Of a DNA stretch of 64,000 nucleotides, positions 1-14,300 are shown one piece after another. This DNA comes from Lineus longissimus (taxonomy: Eukaryota; Nemertea; Pilidiophora; Heteronemertea; Lineidae). The notes beneath the pieces are model-generated. The model had not been told where the DNA came from. It saw nothing but the letters and a program-made list of their open reading frames with translations, and searched no databases. Where the stretch lies: NCBI RefSeq assembly GCF_910592395.1, contig NC_088315.1:11722501-11786500 (forward strand). Direction: 5' to 3'. The first letter of the stretch is position 1. Every line of letters starts with the position of its first letter. Made by a program: the position numbers and the translations under genes.

Positions 1-3000
1 ATTCCTTAGTTATTGGCCTTGCAGTCACTCAGTAATTATGTTGAAATGGGTTAGGCGAGAAATTATGAATAAGGTAAAGGCCTGAAAATAGTTTTGGTTA
101 CATTGACTATTATCATTGATTTGATTTATCATCATTGGTCTCCAGCAGAATGTTGTCCCCTATATTGGTAATTATTTGGTCACTGGAATTGACGCAGGGA
201 TTATATATTCGCAAATAGGCCTTTTTTGATGATCAACTATTTGGTTCATTAAATATCATTTGAATATCCTCCAGTCCAGTATTCTGAAATTGGACAATTG
301 ATATTGTAGAAAAAGAATGATGCTATGTCATTAAGCTTTTCCAAGGCGAGTGTGCACATCGCTGAAAATGTATTTTACCATGATTATTTTGCCATGTTGA
401 TTAAAATCTACATGCAGCCTTTGACGAGGATTATTGTTAAGATGTTCACTCAAGGCAATTGGTGTATTTTTTCAATATTGCACATACATGCAATTCGCCT
501 TTTGACATTCAGGAAATCGTTGACCATACACATACAAAAAACAATCGCACAGTTCTTCTCTGGTGACCTATCATCTCCAAGAAAAAGGACCTCATCAAAT
601 TTATTTGTACCGCAAAATCATGGATTCCCACACTGCATGAATTTCACCCCAAAATCATGTTCTTTTTGAAATGCAGCACCAATCTATTCTAATACGATGG
701 CCAAATCAATTAGGATTCTACTTTGGGTTTTGTGTTTTGATAAAAAAACTAACTAAAACACTTATGATTGTTACGTAAGGGGATCTCTGTTCGCGAATGC
801 TTTTCCCAGATATGCATTTACATGTACTTTGCGTAGATAGTAGTTGTGCTTCCACCTAGTAAATCCCCATGTTTTTGGCGCTTCCACCTTTGAATTGCCG
901 TGCTTCAATAGACCCATGTGTGCAAACCCCGTGTCTGTTAGCCCCATCGAGCTCGATGGGACTAATTTAAACACAGGTTTGACACGGGGTTTTCTAATAG
1001 ATGGAAGCGCAAGAAACACGGCAATCTGTAGTTCCTTAGCACGGCGACAGAAGGCGCGATTGATTCCTGTAATTGCTGTCCCTACGGCACATGCGTGATA
1101 CACATTTTCTAACCTCCAACATTTACAAAACACAGGAGAGGTACTAACTGCAGCGGCACCAGTCGCCGGATCGACGTACAATATCTTATGCTGATTTTAT
1201 AGGTGAAAGTGCTCGTCGGGTTTTTTCTTACAAACGGCGAAGACACGAGTGTCGAAAAACCCGGGGATTTTGATAGGTGGAACTAAGACTAATATTTGGA
1301 TCATTTTCTGGGTTCAGATTTTTATCGTTACCTGAGTAAATACAAAGAGACTGCATTGATTGCCCCCAGCAATGCTGGCGTTTTCTGCTCTAAAACCTTT
1401 TTAAGACCTTTTGTGCATGAAATGAATGTCATTTCCTAACCACGACACAATGACTCCGTGCCTCGACGAGCAATAATAAACAATATTATGTATAACCCAT
1501 AACGTATCATAGTTTGGCGGGTGATCGAGCACACTGCAAGTGTCCACATACTGCCCCATGTGCTTGGGCATGTTATCATTATAATTTTAACAACCTTGTT
1601 TCAGGTAACAATTGGCAATGTAGTCGAGGTAATACTGCCCGCCTTCTAGCACCAATTATAAGAAGTAAAGACGAGGCCAACCTCTACATCCAGGGACTAC
1701 TTGACTGGCAATACAAAATGGCTGCACCATAGACCCTGTTAACTCAACAGTCTGTCATATGCCACGTCGAGGTCAGAATCTGGAGGTGACGAAGTATGTG
1801 TGACCACTGACCCATCTATTTGGCCGTTATATGTCACCAAATGTTTCTACATGACAAGAACATTTTGTTGCCGACCAAATAAGTTTTAAATTGAGAACGC
1901 GTCTTACAGTAGACATAAATGAAGATACCTGACACGAACATACAAAAATAAATTCTTTGTCACTAATTTCAATATAATATTTTGCCACCTGCTTAAAATA
2001 GTACCACCATATAAACAAATCCAAGTGGCTGTCATTTAATCCTGATGACAAGTCTTTGTTGCAGTCAATTCACAATAATCATGCAGCAAACAAGGCAAAT
2101 GGTAACTATTAGTCATTAATATTCTAGATAATGTAATATGAAATATTTTAAAGCAAATTGTTGTTTATTTGCCGAATTGGGAAAATAACACAGTAATGAT
2201 AACCAAAGCTCAAGAGCGAGGAGGCTTGGATTGCTTTTCATATCATTACCAGAAGCAAAATTATAATTTCATGTGTTCATCATCATATGTTACAGATAAA
2301 ATGACATGTGATATAGCGAGTGACTTCATTGAAATTTATGTAAATTGTCATTAACTGATCACTGAGCTTTTATTTTTTAGGTGTGTCCAGGGGTTAATAC
2401 GAGGACCACTGGAAGTGGGGAGCACATTGACTCCAGGGAATAGAGGTTGACAGAGTGCTCCTTTATTTTGATGTATACAAATCTTGGTCCTTCCCCGTCT
2501 TTTTAAAGGCTGGAATGGAACGAGGCAAAGGATAATTCTCAACCTACTCCGACTGCATGGTTTGACCGTAAGCTCGACGTAGAGTCGGAAGTTTTATATG
2601 ATTTAAATGAATTTAAACTCTTTTGAATGAAGGTAAGTTAAAAAGTTGGTGAATCTAAAAATCTGACCATAAAATTTCAAGTCAGTGCACCATCATATTT
2701 GTTTCTCTTTCCTGACCGGAACAAAGCTGGCGGCACACTGATTTGCATTTTTGTGGTCGGACTTTTAGTTTTGCCAAATTCTTGCTTTCCTTTCATTCAA
2801 ATCAGTTCGAGAAATGTTAGAATTTGGATACGTATTGGAATTCAGTTACACATATCAGAATTCAGATACCCCATATCAAAATCCGGATACCCCTAAATCT
2901 TAGGAAAGGGCTTAACTGAAGGACACGCCCACTACCCACCAAGACCACCTTTGTGAAGACAGATTTTAGAGCTTTTCTTGGCTTCCATTTCTGAAACTGA

Positions 3001-5011
3001 CCCCAGATTTTGGACCACATCATTTGCACCATTTTAGAAAGTACCGAATTCTTCAGTCCAAAATAATGGACACCTATGATGCACAGGGAAATGTACATCA
3101 GCTGGATGTGATTGCTGCTTACAAGCTAACGCTCAGGAGAATTTTCAAAAGCCGGTTTGACAGTGTTGTGCACATTTTTTACTAAATCATGCAAACATAA
3201 ACTGCTGTCCTATATTTGTTTCCTCCCCCCAATGGACGGATATATTAGTGAAAATCTGGCCCAAAGTATCAGAATATCCGAATTCTGATATGGTATCTGA
3301 ATTCGGATACGTGTCCGAATTCTATATTTTTGAACTGAAATGAGATGAATTTTCAGATATCCTCAAAAACAGAATAAAAAATATGGTTATCTTCTTTTGG
3401 TCATAAAATCTTTTATGTTCTTAGGCAAGAACCTCTAGTGAAGTCAGGTTTTTATTATGAAATATGCATTTCTTTGGTTTCCTTGTTCATTATGAGCATT
3501 TATGGGCACCTCTATTTCTTGCATACCACAAATATATTTCCAAAAAGTTTGAAAGAATCTGATCTGCTGCACTTGCAATGACTTTGTCGAAGTACATCGA
3601 AGCAGAAATATTTTCACTTTGCTTCTATAGCCATTACAACTGGCTGTTTTCAGCTTGACCATTATCGCAGAAACTTATGAAATGCTAGGAAGTATAAGAT
3701 TTTTCAACAATATCGTTCTTTCTCACCTTTAAAATCTTTTGAAATTGAATGGTACATTTTGAGCTTAATCACATCATCACTACTGCTTTATCTATTTCTG
3801 GTCACCATCCAGAACAAGTGTAATTAAGTTTGGACATGAAAGTTTAATCTCTGGGCCCAAATGCCAAAGAAAATGATACCATGTAAGTAAAAGGTTCAAT
3901 ATATTATGCATCTTATTAAATATCGAATTCAAAGACTTTCCAAATGTCACATTTCTATTTTAAGGAAAGATGAGGAATTTTTACACACAGCAGACATATC
4001 TTTCAGCTCGGTTCATTTTTTTTGCCCATCGACACTACCACAACTCCTGCCGGTATTGCTTGGAGAGGCTTCACATCTTGTACCAATGGTCAGAGATCCA
4101 ATGGAATGCATAATATCTTGGCAGGGCCGTATCTAACGTTTTGGACCTGGGGGGCATATTGTTTTTGTCCCAAATATGTATAAAAAACACATTTTTCTCA
4201 AACTGGGGGACAAATACTTGCGCTAAATTTTACCCTGCTTGTAACTGGCAGACATCTCTGTGATATGGAGGCAGAAGCTAGGGCGCAGCGTGCCTTGGAC
4301 CATAGATGTTGAAGTGACCGGTGAACTTGATACTTCAAGATACCTTGACCTTGATACATGATTTAGAACCATTTAAGGATTGACCCTACATTGAAAATGA
4401 TTTAGGCACTTCTTAAAGCTTGGGGGAAGAAACTTGGTCATTCTATACTTACTTGTTGGATCCTGTAAGACAATTTGTCAATCAAGCCTTGAATCCAGAA
4501 CTGATCGAGACCACCAAAACCATATTCAACATAAAGAAGTTTTGAGAAAATCTGAAAAGAAGCACTACAATCAGCAAGATTTGTCAGCAATGAGAATGGT
4601 TACTTTGGAAGGTAAATTGGACCTCATCTGCACAAGTGACTTCTGAAAGCAGATACACTAGTACTAGGGAACAGTATTTTAATACTTGTAACTACTGAGA
4701 TTGATATAAAACTTTTAAAAAACATATAATTTTGATTGTTTTGTGAATCACTAAGCTATGATTTTCTGGGTCACAGGCATGTGTTCTCAAGAAAATGAAC
4801 CAGAAAAATCAACAATATTCTCCAGTGAGCATTACAAAAGGCACAGGAGAATATCATGTAGCTTGGGAATATATGAAGTGTAAGTAGATAACAAGTGCCC
4901 TGTCTACAGTATATCACTACCAAAGCAGGATGATGACAGGTTCACACAACACTATTCATGAGTCTCGCACTCTTCTCATGACTAAACACAAATATATGAA
5001 TAAAACTTTAC
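1..5011. other. Left flank: intron or unassigned sequence, no exon recognised
   Basis: By phase this must be mostly intron of the RNF213-like gene. The 2360-2540 segment is a repeat related to 14640-14690. 2820-2900 and 3270-3330 share gaattcggatac(c)-type words. No splice-bounded open frame that fits phase 0 was found. Confidence 0.5.
860..1040 (+). repeat. Imperfect inverted repeat centred on an 18 bp palindrome
   Basis: cccatcgagctcgatggg (943-960) is a perfect palindrome. On either side aaccccgtgtc pairs with gacacggggtt, and cgcttccacctttgaattgccgtg pairs loosely with cacggcaat and tggaagcg. This is probably an old MITE. Confidence 0.55.
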
Positions 5012-5351
5012 CTCTGGTTCCAGACCATCGGCAAGGGAGAAGTGTGTTCTTTCTTTCATCCTTACAGGCAAGATTCGATGAAGCCAACACAAGATGCTTT
5101 CTTGAGCCCATCTAAGTTTCTCCTGTAACCACGATAACACAGCTGCATGATTGTGTTCATCCATGAACGTGCTTAAATAGTTACAATAGCTCATGCTAGC
5201 CGCCAGAACTCCCACTGCATCTGTTACTAGGGTCCGTACTTTATGCCACCTACATCCTTGAGAGTGAGTTTCACTAATCAACAGGTTCACCAGGCTCATG
5301 GACAGGCTAAGAAGGTATTCTGCATCTCTGGTTCTCTTTTCAAAACAACTT
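5012..5351 (-). CDS. RNF213: RNF213-like exon 12: helical region, last exon recognised in the window
   Basis: A 340 nt exon, phase 2 in and phase 0 out. The acceptor is TTTTTTAACAG before 5351 and the donor GTAAAG after 5012. It is open throughout and helical: EKRTRDAEYLLSLSMSLVNL, then WLQEKLRWAQESILCWLHRI. Similar long helices precede the AAA+ core in the family. The next exon, which must start in phase 0, was not recognised in 1-5011, so it is probably beyond the left edge. Confidence 0.78.
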
Positions 5352-8300
5352 CTGTTAAAAAAGGAAACCGAAACTAAAAGACAGTTAATTCAAATATTAA
5401 AGTGGATACTACTTTTTTTCTCGGAAGAACAACATTGCAAAATAGATACCATATGTAAAAGCGGTACAGAGCTTATGTAATCTGTGTATGGGTACCAAAT
5501 ACAAGTACTAGGTATGATGATTTGTTTACTGAATGTAAGCCATATTCATCCGGTATTTTCTGGGGTAAAAATATTCATTACACTGGATAATCGATTCCCC
5601 ACATTGCAGAGCAGCTTATCATGCCTTCCTGTTTGCCGAGGTAGCCTGGCCTGGGAAAGGTTAATTTGCATGCCTTGATTTTGTGCGTGCACCACAGAGT
5701 TACACGCCAGTTAATTTACCTCAAAATTTAGTGGATATGATGACATATTGTCCATCTTACCATCTGGCATTATTTATGTTTTTATGCATTTTAAGGAGTG
5801 TTTCCAAGGTTTATCAGTGTTTCCAAGGTTTCACTAATTCCATACTTTATCACCTACCGGCAGAGTCTGCTAAGTCCACCAAATCCATTCAGCGTCAACA
5901 GGAATTTGACTAGAATTGGAATTTGAAGGATTAAGGAAACAATTCCCTATGACTATGGAGTGCTATGTACTAACATGACTAATCTGGTGCAGCAACTCTT
6001 ACTTACCTAACACACAGAAGTAACCAAAACTAAATTCGGAGTGATACCATGGACATCGCACTTGAGTCCCATTTTCATTCGATGATTATGAAAACTTACC
6101 TTACTACATCTGGTGTCGCCTGGAGTGCCTTGATCTTTTCAACCACTGCCCGACAGCACTGTTCAATAACCTGCATAATAAACATGTTCACTACTGTACT
6201 ATAAATGACCTCTGTAATAACTTTCTCCTGAAACCAAAAAAAAAAAACCAAGAAAAAGGCCAAGGGCAATTGTGCTCACCATAGAGATATTTGGTGGTTA
6301 AGAATTTAAGCTGGTTAATTAGGAAACAAGGGAATTTTATGCCAGTTAACTTAGCCTGTGACCTCAAAAAGTAGGCCAAGTCAAAAAGCCATGTGATGTA
6401 TAATATCATATGGTGGTTAGATGTACCCATTACATATACGTATATCTATTGGTAGCAATTGGGCAAGTAGTTAAGCACGATTTGGTCCCCTGGACTGTGG
6501 CCAAGCTGTGAATCAGATTGAACCGAACGTTGGTCCCTGCATCACCAGACTATAGGGTACTGTACATAAACCCAATGTGAGATCAATGGTCACCGCAGTT
6601 AAGAAACATGCCCCAGTTAAAGCAGACAGATGACACTGGACGTCGGACACTGCGGTATTGTATAAACTCTCCTAAGGTGAGCCAAACTACATTATATTCT
6701 ATCAATGTCTCCAAAAATTGTTTACTTTAAAGTAACAGGTTTCTCTGATCTTACAATATTGATAATAGTGAGTTTTTTCATATATCGCACAATTCTTTGG
6801 CAACTCAGTCTTAGCTCAGAGCCTTCCTATCCCAGCCACTGGCATTCTGAATAATTTGGTTTTCAGCTGTGCTTTAAAAGAGTCTGTTCAGAGAGTCTGG
6901 GGGGGTCTTAGGTCTTGTAGACACCCACGCTTAACTTCCTTTTATGTGGAGAAGTTGCTCCATGTACAATGGTCCGGAATGCCTAAAATACTTGAATGCC
7001 TGCATGAGGATCATGTTTTTAAAATAAGTTTACTTCATGATCACACTTTGATTCCATGAGATTGGCTTATCGTTTTTTGCTCTCCGATTATCCCACACCT
7101 TGAACTATAGAGATATCTTGGCTTGTGGTATTCGACTCGATGACTCGACGACGCGATGACTCGATGACGCGATCAAGTTGGAATCTTTGTAAAGAATATC
7201 ACTGCCTGGACTGTAATTTATACATAGAATCATAAGTGGAGGAAAATAAAAAAGAACCGATCATTACCAACCCCTTTCCAGCTGTTTTCACCGTATCTAA
7301 TCCGACCATTTTTCGTTTCCTACAAGTTCGCATTTTTGATAAAACCATGCGCCATGTTGCTATGCAAGCTTACCGTCAATACAGCTGAATACACCTAAAT
7401 ATAGCTGGTTCAGATCAACCTCCTACCCAGGTTCTTTACGAGCAGAAATTCCAATGTTAAAATGACACGCGAGTTCCTGGAGACAAGGTTGGCTCTGGAT
7501 ATCCGTTCAGCACGGCAATATTAAATGTCCTATACACCTTTCCAGAAATGGGGCGCTGAGTGTCCGAAATAGTGATGTCATAAGGGGAAACTAGGCCTGT
7601 GGTGGAGGGACAAAGGAGATAGTCATGGTTGACCAACACACTTGGATGCCTTTAATGACGGACAAGGGGGAAAAAGTTAGTTCCAATGCAAGCCACCAAT
7701 TTCGGAAAGCATGTATAGGGGCTGATGTATTGGGGGGGGGGGGGGCAGATGTCAAGGGGCGGAAGAGGGACTGAGTGACTGAGTCTAAAAAACTGCACAT
7801 ATGCGAAATTCCGATTGTTGACAGACTACCACATGACATCTGACATTGGCCACTAGAAGCTTGTTTGTCAATTAAATCTCCGGTCATTTTGCATGCTATG
7901 AAACTTCCGCGAGTCCTTTAAATATCAAAATCAATCGCGGGGACCAATCTTCAGTGGCCATGGCTGGGGGGGGGGGGGGGGCACATCCTTCTACATACCG
8001 TAGCTGGGTATGGGAAGGCCGAGCTAAAACCTCTGCTGTTGCAGCGGTAGCCCGGAGACCAGGATCATGGGATTCCGTATTTTAGCAAAATCCATAGCAA
8101 CGATCGCGTCATCGAGCCATCGCGTCGTCGAGTCATCGAGTCGAATACCACAAGCCGATATCTTAGCCCGGGACCCACGGGACCTGTCAGATAAGTCCTG
8201 TGGTCTTTATATCACACAACAAAAGAAAAGGTACACTACCTTGTAAAGTAAAGGTACATGACTTTCATGTTCATGTTGGGTGTTGGGTATTGATAACATC

Positions 8301-11300
8301 TGTCTATTCATGATTTGATCCATGATTTGATCCAATAGGTATGGTCTCACTCCACAGTTCCAAAATCCGGTAAAAGTGTCCATCCCCTAACGTATAGTTT
8401 GTATAAAAACGGTGTGTTCCTTTGAATTGGCCATGATATGTGCACCAATTGAGTTAGTTTATTATGCAAAACTGCTTTAGTGAGGTAGAGCAACAGAGAT
8501 TCACCTCTTATCAACCATAATGCATTGGGCGCAATGATTACAAAATGACACGTGAATTTTGGGGTATTCCTGATTCAATGGTCACTTTGCGCCGTTTTGA
8601 CCAGGGATTTTTCCCTCAGAGTATATGGGGTGCGAACATGACAGAACTCTAGATATTTTCGGCCCGATTCTTGGCCACCTAGCAGGATTTGGGGTGTATC
8701 AAAGATGGCACCACCTACTGGTAATAAAACTAATTAAATGCACTGAAAGTGCCTTAGAAAGCTTTCTAAGGACTCTGCCGTCATAAAAATGTGAAGGTTT
8801 GGGTATCTGGTGCCAGCAGTTTGGTCTCTGCATGCATCTGGTTAATGCCTTGTGCATGAGGAAACCAGCCCTGTAAAATATTTAGTCGCCCTCCAACTTC
8901 AAGCACCCCGCTGATACTACACACAGTGATGATCGGCATATTTACCTTATCTACCTAATGGCCAGCGTAACCAGTGATAACACTCAGGCCAGAATCATCA
9001 TGTGATCATGACTAATTTACTGTGATGAGGCAAAATTAGAAGTAATTTGGTCAACTACAAAGCATCCAGGATGTGATAGCAAGATCGGTTATGTAACAAC
9101 ATATGATGACCTCAGCCTTTGGTCGGGCAACTCAGCAGGAGGTTACCTGGCTCAGATAAGCTGAGAGCTAAAGTCAATAAACTATTCCTCAGAAACTCTC
9201 CCCTCATCAAATATCCATCCCCCCCCCCCCCGGCATCTAAGGCATTTTCCATTAGCTGGTGGGGGATGGTTAGGAGATAATTTTTACAGGGCTGGTTTCC
9301 TCATGTGTGTCGCACCAGGCACTGGTTTGACATCCCGTCTGATGAATTTAATGAAACTGTGGAGTGAGACCTAGGGCATACGATCTAATGTTATGCCTCA
9401 CAATACAGGGCAGAAAGCACGAGTGTTCTAGGCGTGTTGAGCTCAGGGAGATTTTGACACCCTCTCACTATAAATCTCTCTAAATGCATTCTTAATAAAC
9501 ACTATACTAGAAAAGTCATACACTTTTTAAAATTTCGGGCTTTCCTCAGGCACTATAAACCCGATACAAAAAGACTGAGGCCATGGTACGTGTTAGTGCC
9601 TGAGGAAGGCCTCATTCGGGCCAAAAATTTGAAATAGCGTATGACTTTTCTAATACAGTGCTACAATATACACCATGTATTTTGCAGAATACATCCATGT
9701 ACACTAGAAAATACACAAGTGTTTTTGAGGCTTTTCGTTTTTCGAGGCTTTTGAGTACCTTCACAAGGCGCGGGGACAAACATCTTATACACTGTTTTTC
9801 TTTGCACGTGGCCAACTGTATGTTGCCTTTTCCCAAGCCAGGATATTCCTAAAATGTTCGTCAAAGTAGACACCAAAAACAACCGAGGCCAACAAGAGGG
9901 GTAAAAAATAACTCTGAATGCTGTTTTCAAAGAAATACTGTGACTGTAACCACAGGCCATGACACACCGACTGATTAGTGTACAGCCTATATAGCTCTTC
10001 GCAAATCCCCGTGGAGCACGGGTACAAGGGAAGCACAGTCCATACCAGTGAGGTGAACGACGCACTTCCAGATTGATACCCCGAATTAAACTAGCCCTAT
10101 CTGACGCCAAACTCCCCTTCACCCTTAACTTCCCAATATTGATTGCTTACTCTATGACAATTAACGAGGCACTGGGACAAACATTTGATAAACTCGGCAT
10201 TTACCTGCCAGCCCCTGTTATGTTTTTTCTCATGGCCACCTGTACGTTGCCTTTTCCCAAGCCAGGATAGTTTTACATTTTGTCAAATTAGACAGCAACA
10301 ACACTCAAGGCCAACAACAGGGAAAAAACATAACATGGAATGCTGTCTTCAAAGAAATACTGTAACTTCCATCTCTATCACTCTATCTATGGTGGGTGTA
10401 GGGCCTATAGTTATTCGCAGCTCCGTGCAGAGCACAGGTATTTGCTATGTTAATGACAAGAACATGGATAAATTTTTACTAGAACTAAAATTACCTCCCG
10501 ATCCTGCAAGTATATATAATCCTTTGTTCTTATGTAGTAATAGCATACAGCTATGCAGCAATCTGGTGGAAAGTCAGGCATGGAAGTTGCCTGAAGGAGA
10601 TGCCGCCAGCTGACTGTAGTCATTAGGGTCCTTGGTAATAGTGGGTCAAAGTCAAACAGAGGACTCAACTTCTTCACCAAGAAATCAAGTTGCCTTAAAT
10701 CAAGAAAATAGAAAGTTTGCAACGTCGTGCACAAATTTACTATGGGCAGTTCATACTGCAAACAGAGACTACAAAGCAAACTGACTACTTGGACCAATAT
10801 CCCATATAATGTAAAGACGCCACGAAAAATGATGACAGGCAATTTACGCTGGGCTCCTTTCTGTATTGTAAGTGTGAAAAGAAAGTGTGACACCAGCTTC
10901 AGGAGGTGCCAGTCCAAGTATCAAGCACAATCTGCTACCAGATGTCTCACCTATACTGATAGAAAGCCTTGGATTCACGATTGTGGACCATGTGGCTGAA
11001 TGCTGCTTAATTACAGCATTTCAGTACAGTACACCATACTGTGATGTACATAGTTGTGACCAAGGTGACCGAAGGGGTTAAAGCTGACAGGTTAAATAAA
11101 TTATCCTGAGTAAGGTCGAGGCAAAGCACTTGGGAATTTTTGTGATGTACATTTAGACCTTCTGCTGAATATAGCCATTACCCCTAGTGTACAACGGAAA
11201 GCACCGTCTTTCTCTGCCTTTGGTTTGATGATTTTGATGCAGTAACTTAATTATTTCAATGAGATTGTTATAATCCAAACTCTATTGACTATTCTACAAT

Positions 11301-14300
11301 TCTATTCTACGGACTTTGTGTTACGTGAACTTTAATTTGTGTTACGTGTCGGGTAGTACATACCACGCGCAGGGAGCATAGGGGCAGACTGATAAATAAC
11401 ACCGAGAAGGCCGCACAAGACTTTGAAAGTAGGCAGAATGAAGGCGGAGTCCTGAAGTCCGAATGTTGAGTCCAAGCAAGCTGAAGGCAGGGGTGCCGCG
11501 ACGTGAGAAAGCCGAACAAAAGCTCCATGAGGAGGCCGAACGGAAGCTGTGCTAACAGGGACGAATCGCTGGGTCAAGAGAAGAGCACGGAGAGAAACGA
11601 ACGTAAGATACAACCTGTATGAATGATTCGAGGAATCACGAGGCGTCAAGTCTGTATGCGTGCTGAGGTAATGCAATTCGAACTTAGTGAAACAATTGAA
11701 ACCATAACGTCTGCTCCCATCGCGAGAACTTATGTCGACACGCACCGCTACTCAGTTAAAGTCATTTACAATACCTGTTTATATGTTATTTTGTGAATTA
11801 AACTTGTATATTATATTTCCTTTCAAAACCTCGTTCAATTCCTTTATACACTGTATTGATCTAGTGCACAACGCGACAACCCACGGAACTCGCCTTCGAG
11901 TTCGTAACAGAGATTAATACTGAGATTGATATTTTGGCACATGTCAACCATATTAGATGACTCCCTTGGTGATACAGTCAAGAGGCTGGTGATTAAGTTG
12001 TGTTCGGTCATTGCCTTCCGGAAATATATCCTGATTTAGGCTTGCATCTCTGAAGTTTTCACAAGTGCACCTTACCGCCCCTGCTGAGAATGGCCTTGCT
12101 TGGTTGTGCAGCTGGGTGTAATGGCTAAATTCAGCAGAAGATCCAAGTTGACCTGTCAGTTTTAACTAAAAAGCAAACAACTTACAATCTGCCCTCAGCA
12201 TCCATGGCGTTTTTGAATTTGTCCTGCATTTGATCGAATAAGCGCACACCCCACCAGCCAGCAGTCTGGTGCATATCCCGATACTCTTGCCGATGGTCTG
12301 GAGGCTCGGTCAACGCATGGATAAATGGAGTCATGTAGAGCCACTTCTGAATAATTTCAGAATTTGGAGCTTGAGCATGCTGAACCAGTAACATGCTGGC
12401 GGAAAGTAGTGGACTCGAAAGCGACTTACTGAAGAGAAAAAAATACTGAAAATCAAGTTACCCCATCACCAGGCAGTCACATTGTTATTCAAGTGGAACA
12501 TAGTGGCTGCTGTTTTATGACGGGACAAGTTAACATGCTCCCAAAACACAAACCTTCATTCCCCAATGTAGGCATTTCTAGTTTTACATCCTCAGAATCA
12601 TTGCTGCAAAACCATACAGCATCCTGTTTCCAAACAAAACAACAAATAACAAAATCACCTCAGAGTTCTGGACTTTGTCAGGTCTCGGTACAAGGAAATA
12701 CAAGTCATATTGATTATAAAGACATATTCTTTTATTTAATGAAAAAATTGCTTCATAAAAGCGGGTCGAATTCACTTTTTGATGAGGGATTGACAGTTCA
12801 TCAAGGGGGATTATAGGTAAGAGCATGGGGGTCAAATCGGTGGTCTTTAACATGTTTGAGGGACAATATAGGCATTGACAAATTTTGCCGTAACATGGCA
12901 AGTTAAAGTCATTGAAAGTTAGCTTTTTAAAACGCCAGATGTCGCCCCTGCAGCAACCCATTTCATCCGCGAACCTGGTACACAGGGCCAGTTCTGAAAC
13001 CTTGTACAGAATAAAACATCATTGTCGGAGGTTACATCACTGCTAGCGTGTGTATTCAGAGCTATTGCGATACATAGCAGGCCTGTATTAAACCGCGGAT
13101 TAGCCGGAATTCTGGTCATAGAAGTGTCGGTTTTGGGATAGCATGCATCGGAGTTGAGGGAGTTGAAATGGTTGGCAAGGACATAAACAAAGTCGTATAT
13201 TTTAATGCCTTTGAAGGCCATTTCAGCCGTGAGAAAGTGATATGAATTTGGTGCAGTATAGCTTGTCTCTTGGGACCTAACAAACAATGAATTCCCCCCA
13301 CTGCCAGGGACAAATATGCACATTAGGAACTGGGTCAATTTGACTCGGCAATAAATACATTCCTCATACAGGCATGAATACTAGTAGTTTTGGTTTTCAA
13401 TGCGACAAGAGGGTCCCCTAACTCAATTTTGTGCAACTTACGCTCCTGCCAATAAGACTCCCTTTTACTTGTCAGATAATTAAACAGCATTTTATTTTCT
13501 CATTATCAAACTTACTTCAAGTCGTTGAAGTGTTTTGAGACAGTTTCCATGAACGGTTGGATACACCCGTTATTATCCGGTCTGAGCAGGAGACACTCAA
13601 GTACTACATCAAGGTCATCCAAATCTGCCGAGAGTTGGCCCTCAATCTTGCATATTAGCTGGATGATGCACAGTGCAGACACTAGACGAATTTCTGCATT
13701 CTCCTTGGTCCAGATTTTCTTTTCCTTTAGCTGTGCCTTCATGTGCTCCTTCCATGGCTTCAGATATTGCCACAGGATCTGAAGATGATGGGGAAAGCAG
13801 CAGGATAAAAATCACAGCACTCAACATTGATTAAAACCAATCAATGCGATTCAATCCCATTATACTCCCATTTACTGTTCACACAACTAATAATATTTTG
13901 CAGCATTTCTTTTGGCTATCACCTTCTGATAACCATAGATATATGGAGAACAGAATCTGACTGAATTTACTTATCAATCGCCCTGGAAAATTAGTTTTTC
14001 CAACTTGCCGAGCTGCATACAGGCCTCCCATAATCTGATGCTGGCCTGCCTTGAGAAAGGAGTAACAATATGAATTAAAGCGCTGATTACTAAAACAAAA
14101 CAAAAAGTCACACTAAATGTGAAATTGAGTCAAAACCATCTTAATATTAAGTCCCTTGTCGGAAAAAATCTCCTCAACCATTGTAAATTATGAACCTACC
14201 ATATTCTGAACAAGATACCACCATACTGAATTCAGCGTTTACGCCATGGTGATTTCAGAATTTACCATGCTCACCATGGTGAGAGGTTTTACTGTCCCAA

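Noticed and set aside
771-1181. 136-codon minus-strand open frame
   Set aside because: It spans an inverted repeat, and its mirror-like sequence explains the lack of stops. No domain or splice signals.
4445-4475. 10 nt micro-exon between TTACAG and GTAAGT on the minus strand
   Set aside because: Splice-like ends only; a 10 nt exon would break the phase 0 exit of exon 12 without support.
9215-9232. Poly-C/poly-G runs (also near 7735, 7966 and 14880)
   Set aside because: Simple homopolymers inside repeats; no regulatory meaning can be supported.
11332-11745. 137-codon minus-strand open frame
   Set aside because: Lies inside the solo-LTR-like segment; composition is not protein-like and it has no family match.
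12584-13338. Two ~130-codon minus-strand frames between exons 8 and 9
   Set aside because: Exon 8 joins exon 9 directly in phase (2 out, 2 in). These frames add nothing recognisable and lack fitting splice sites.
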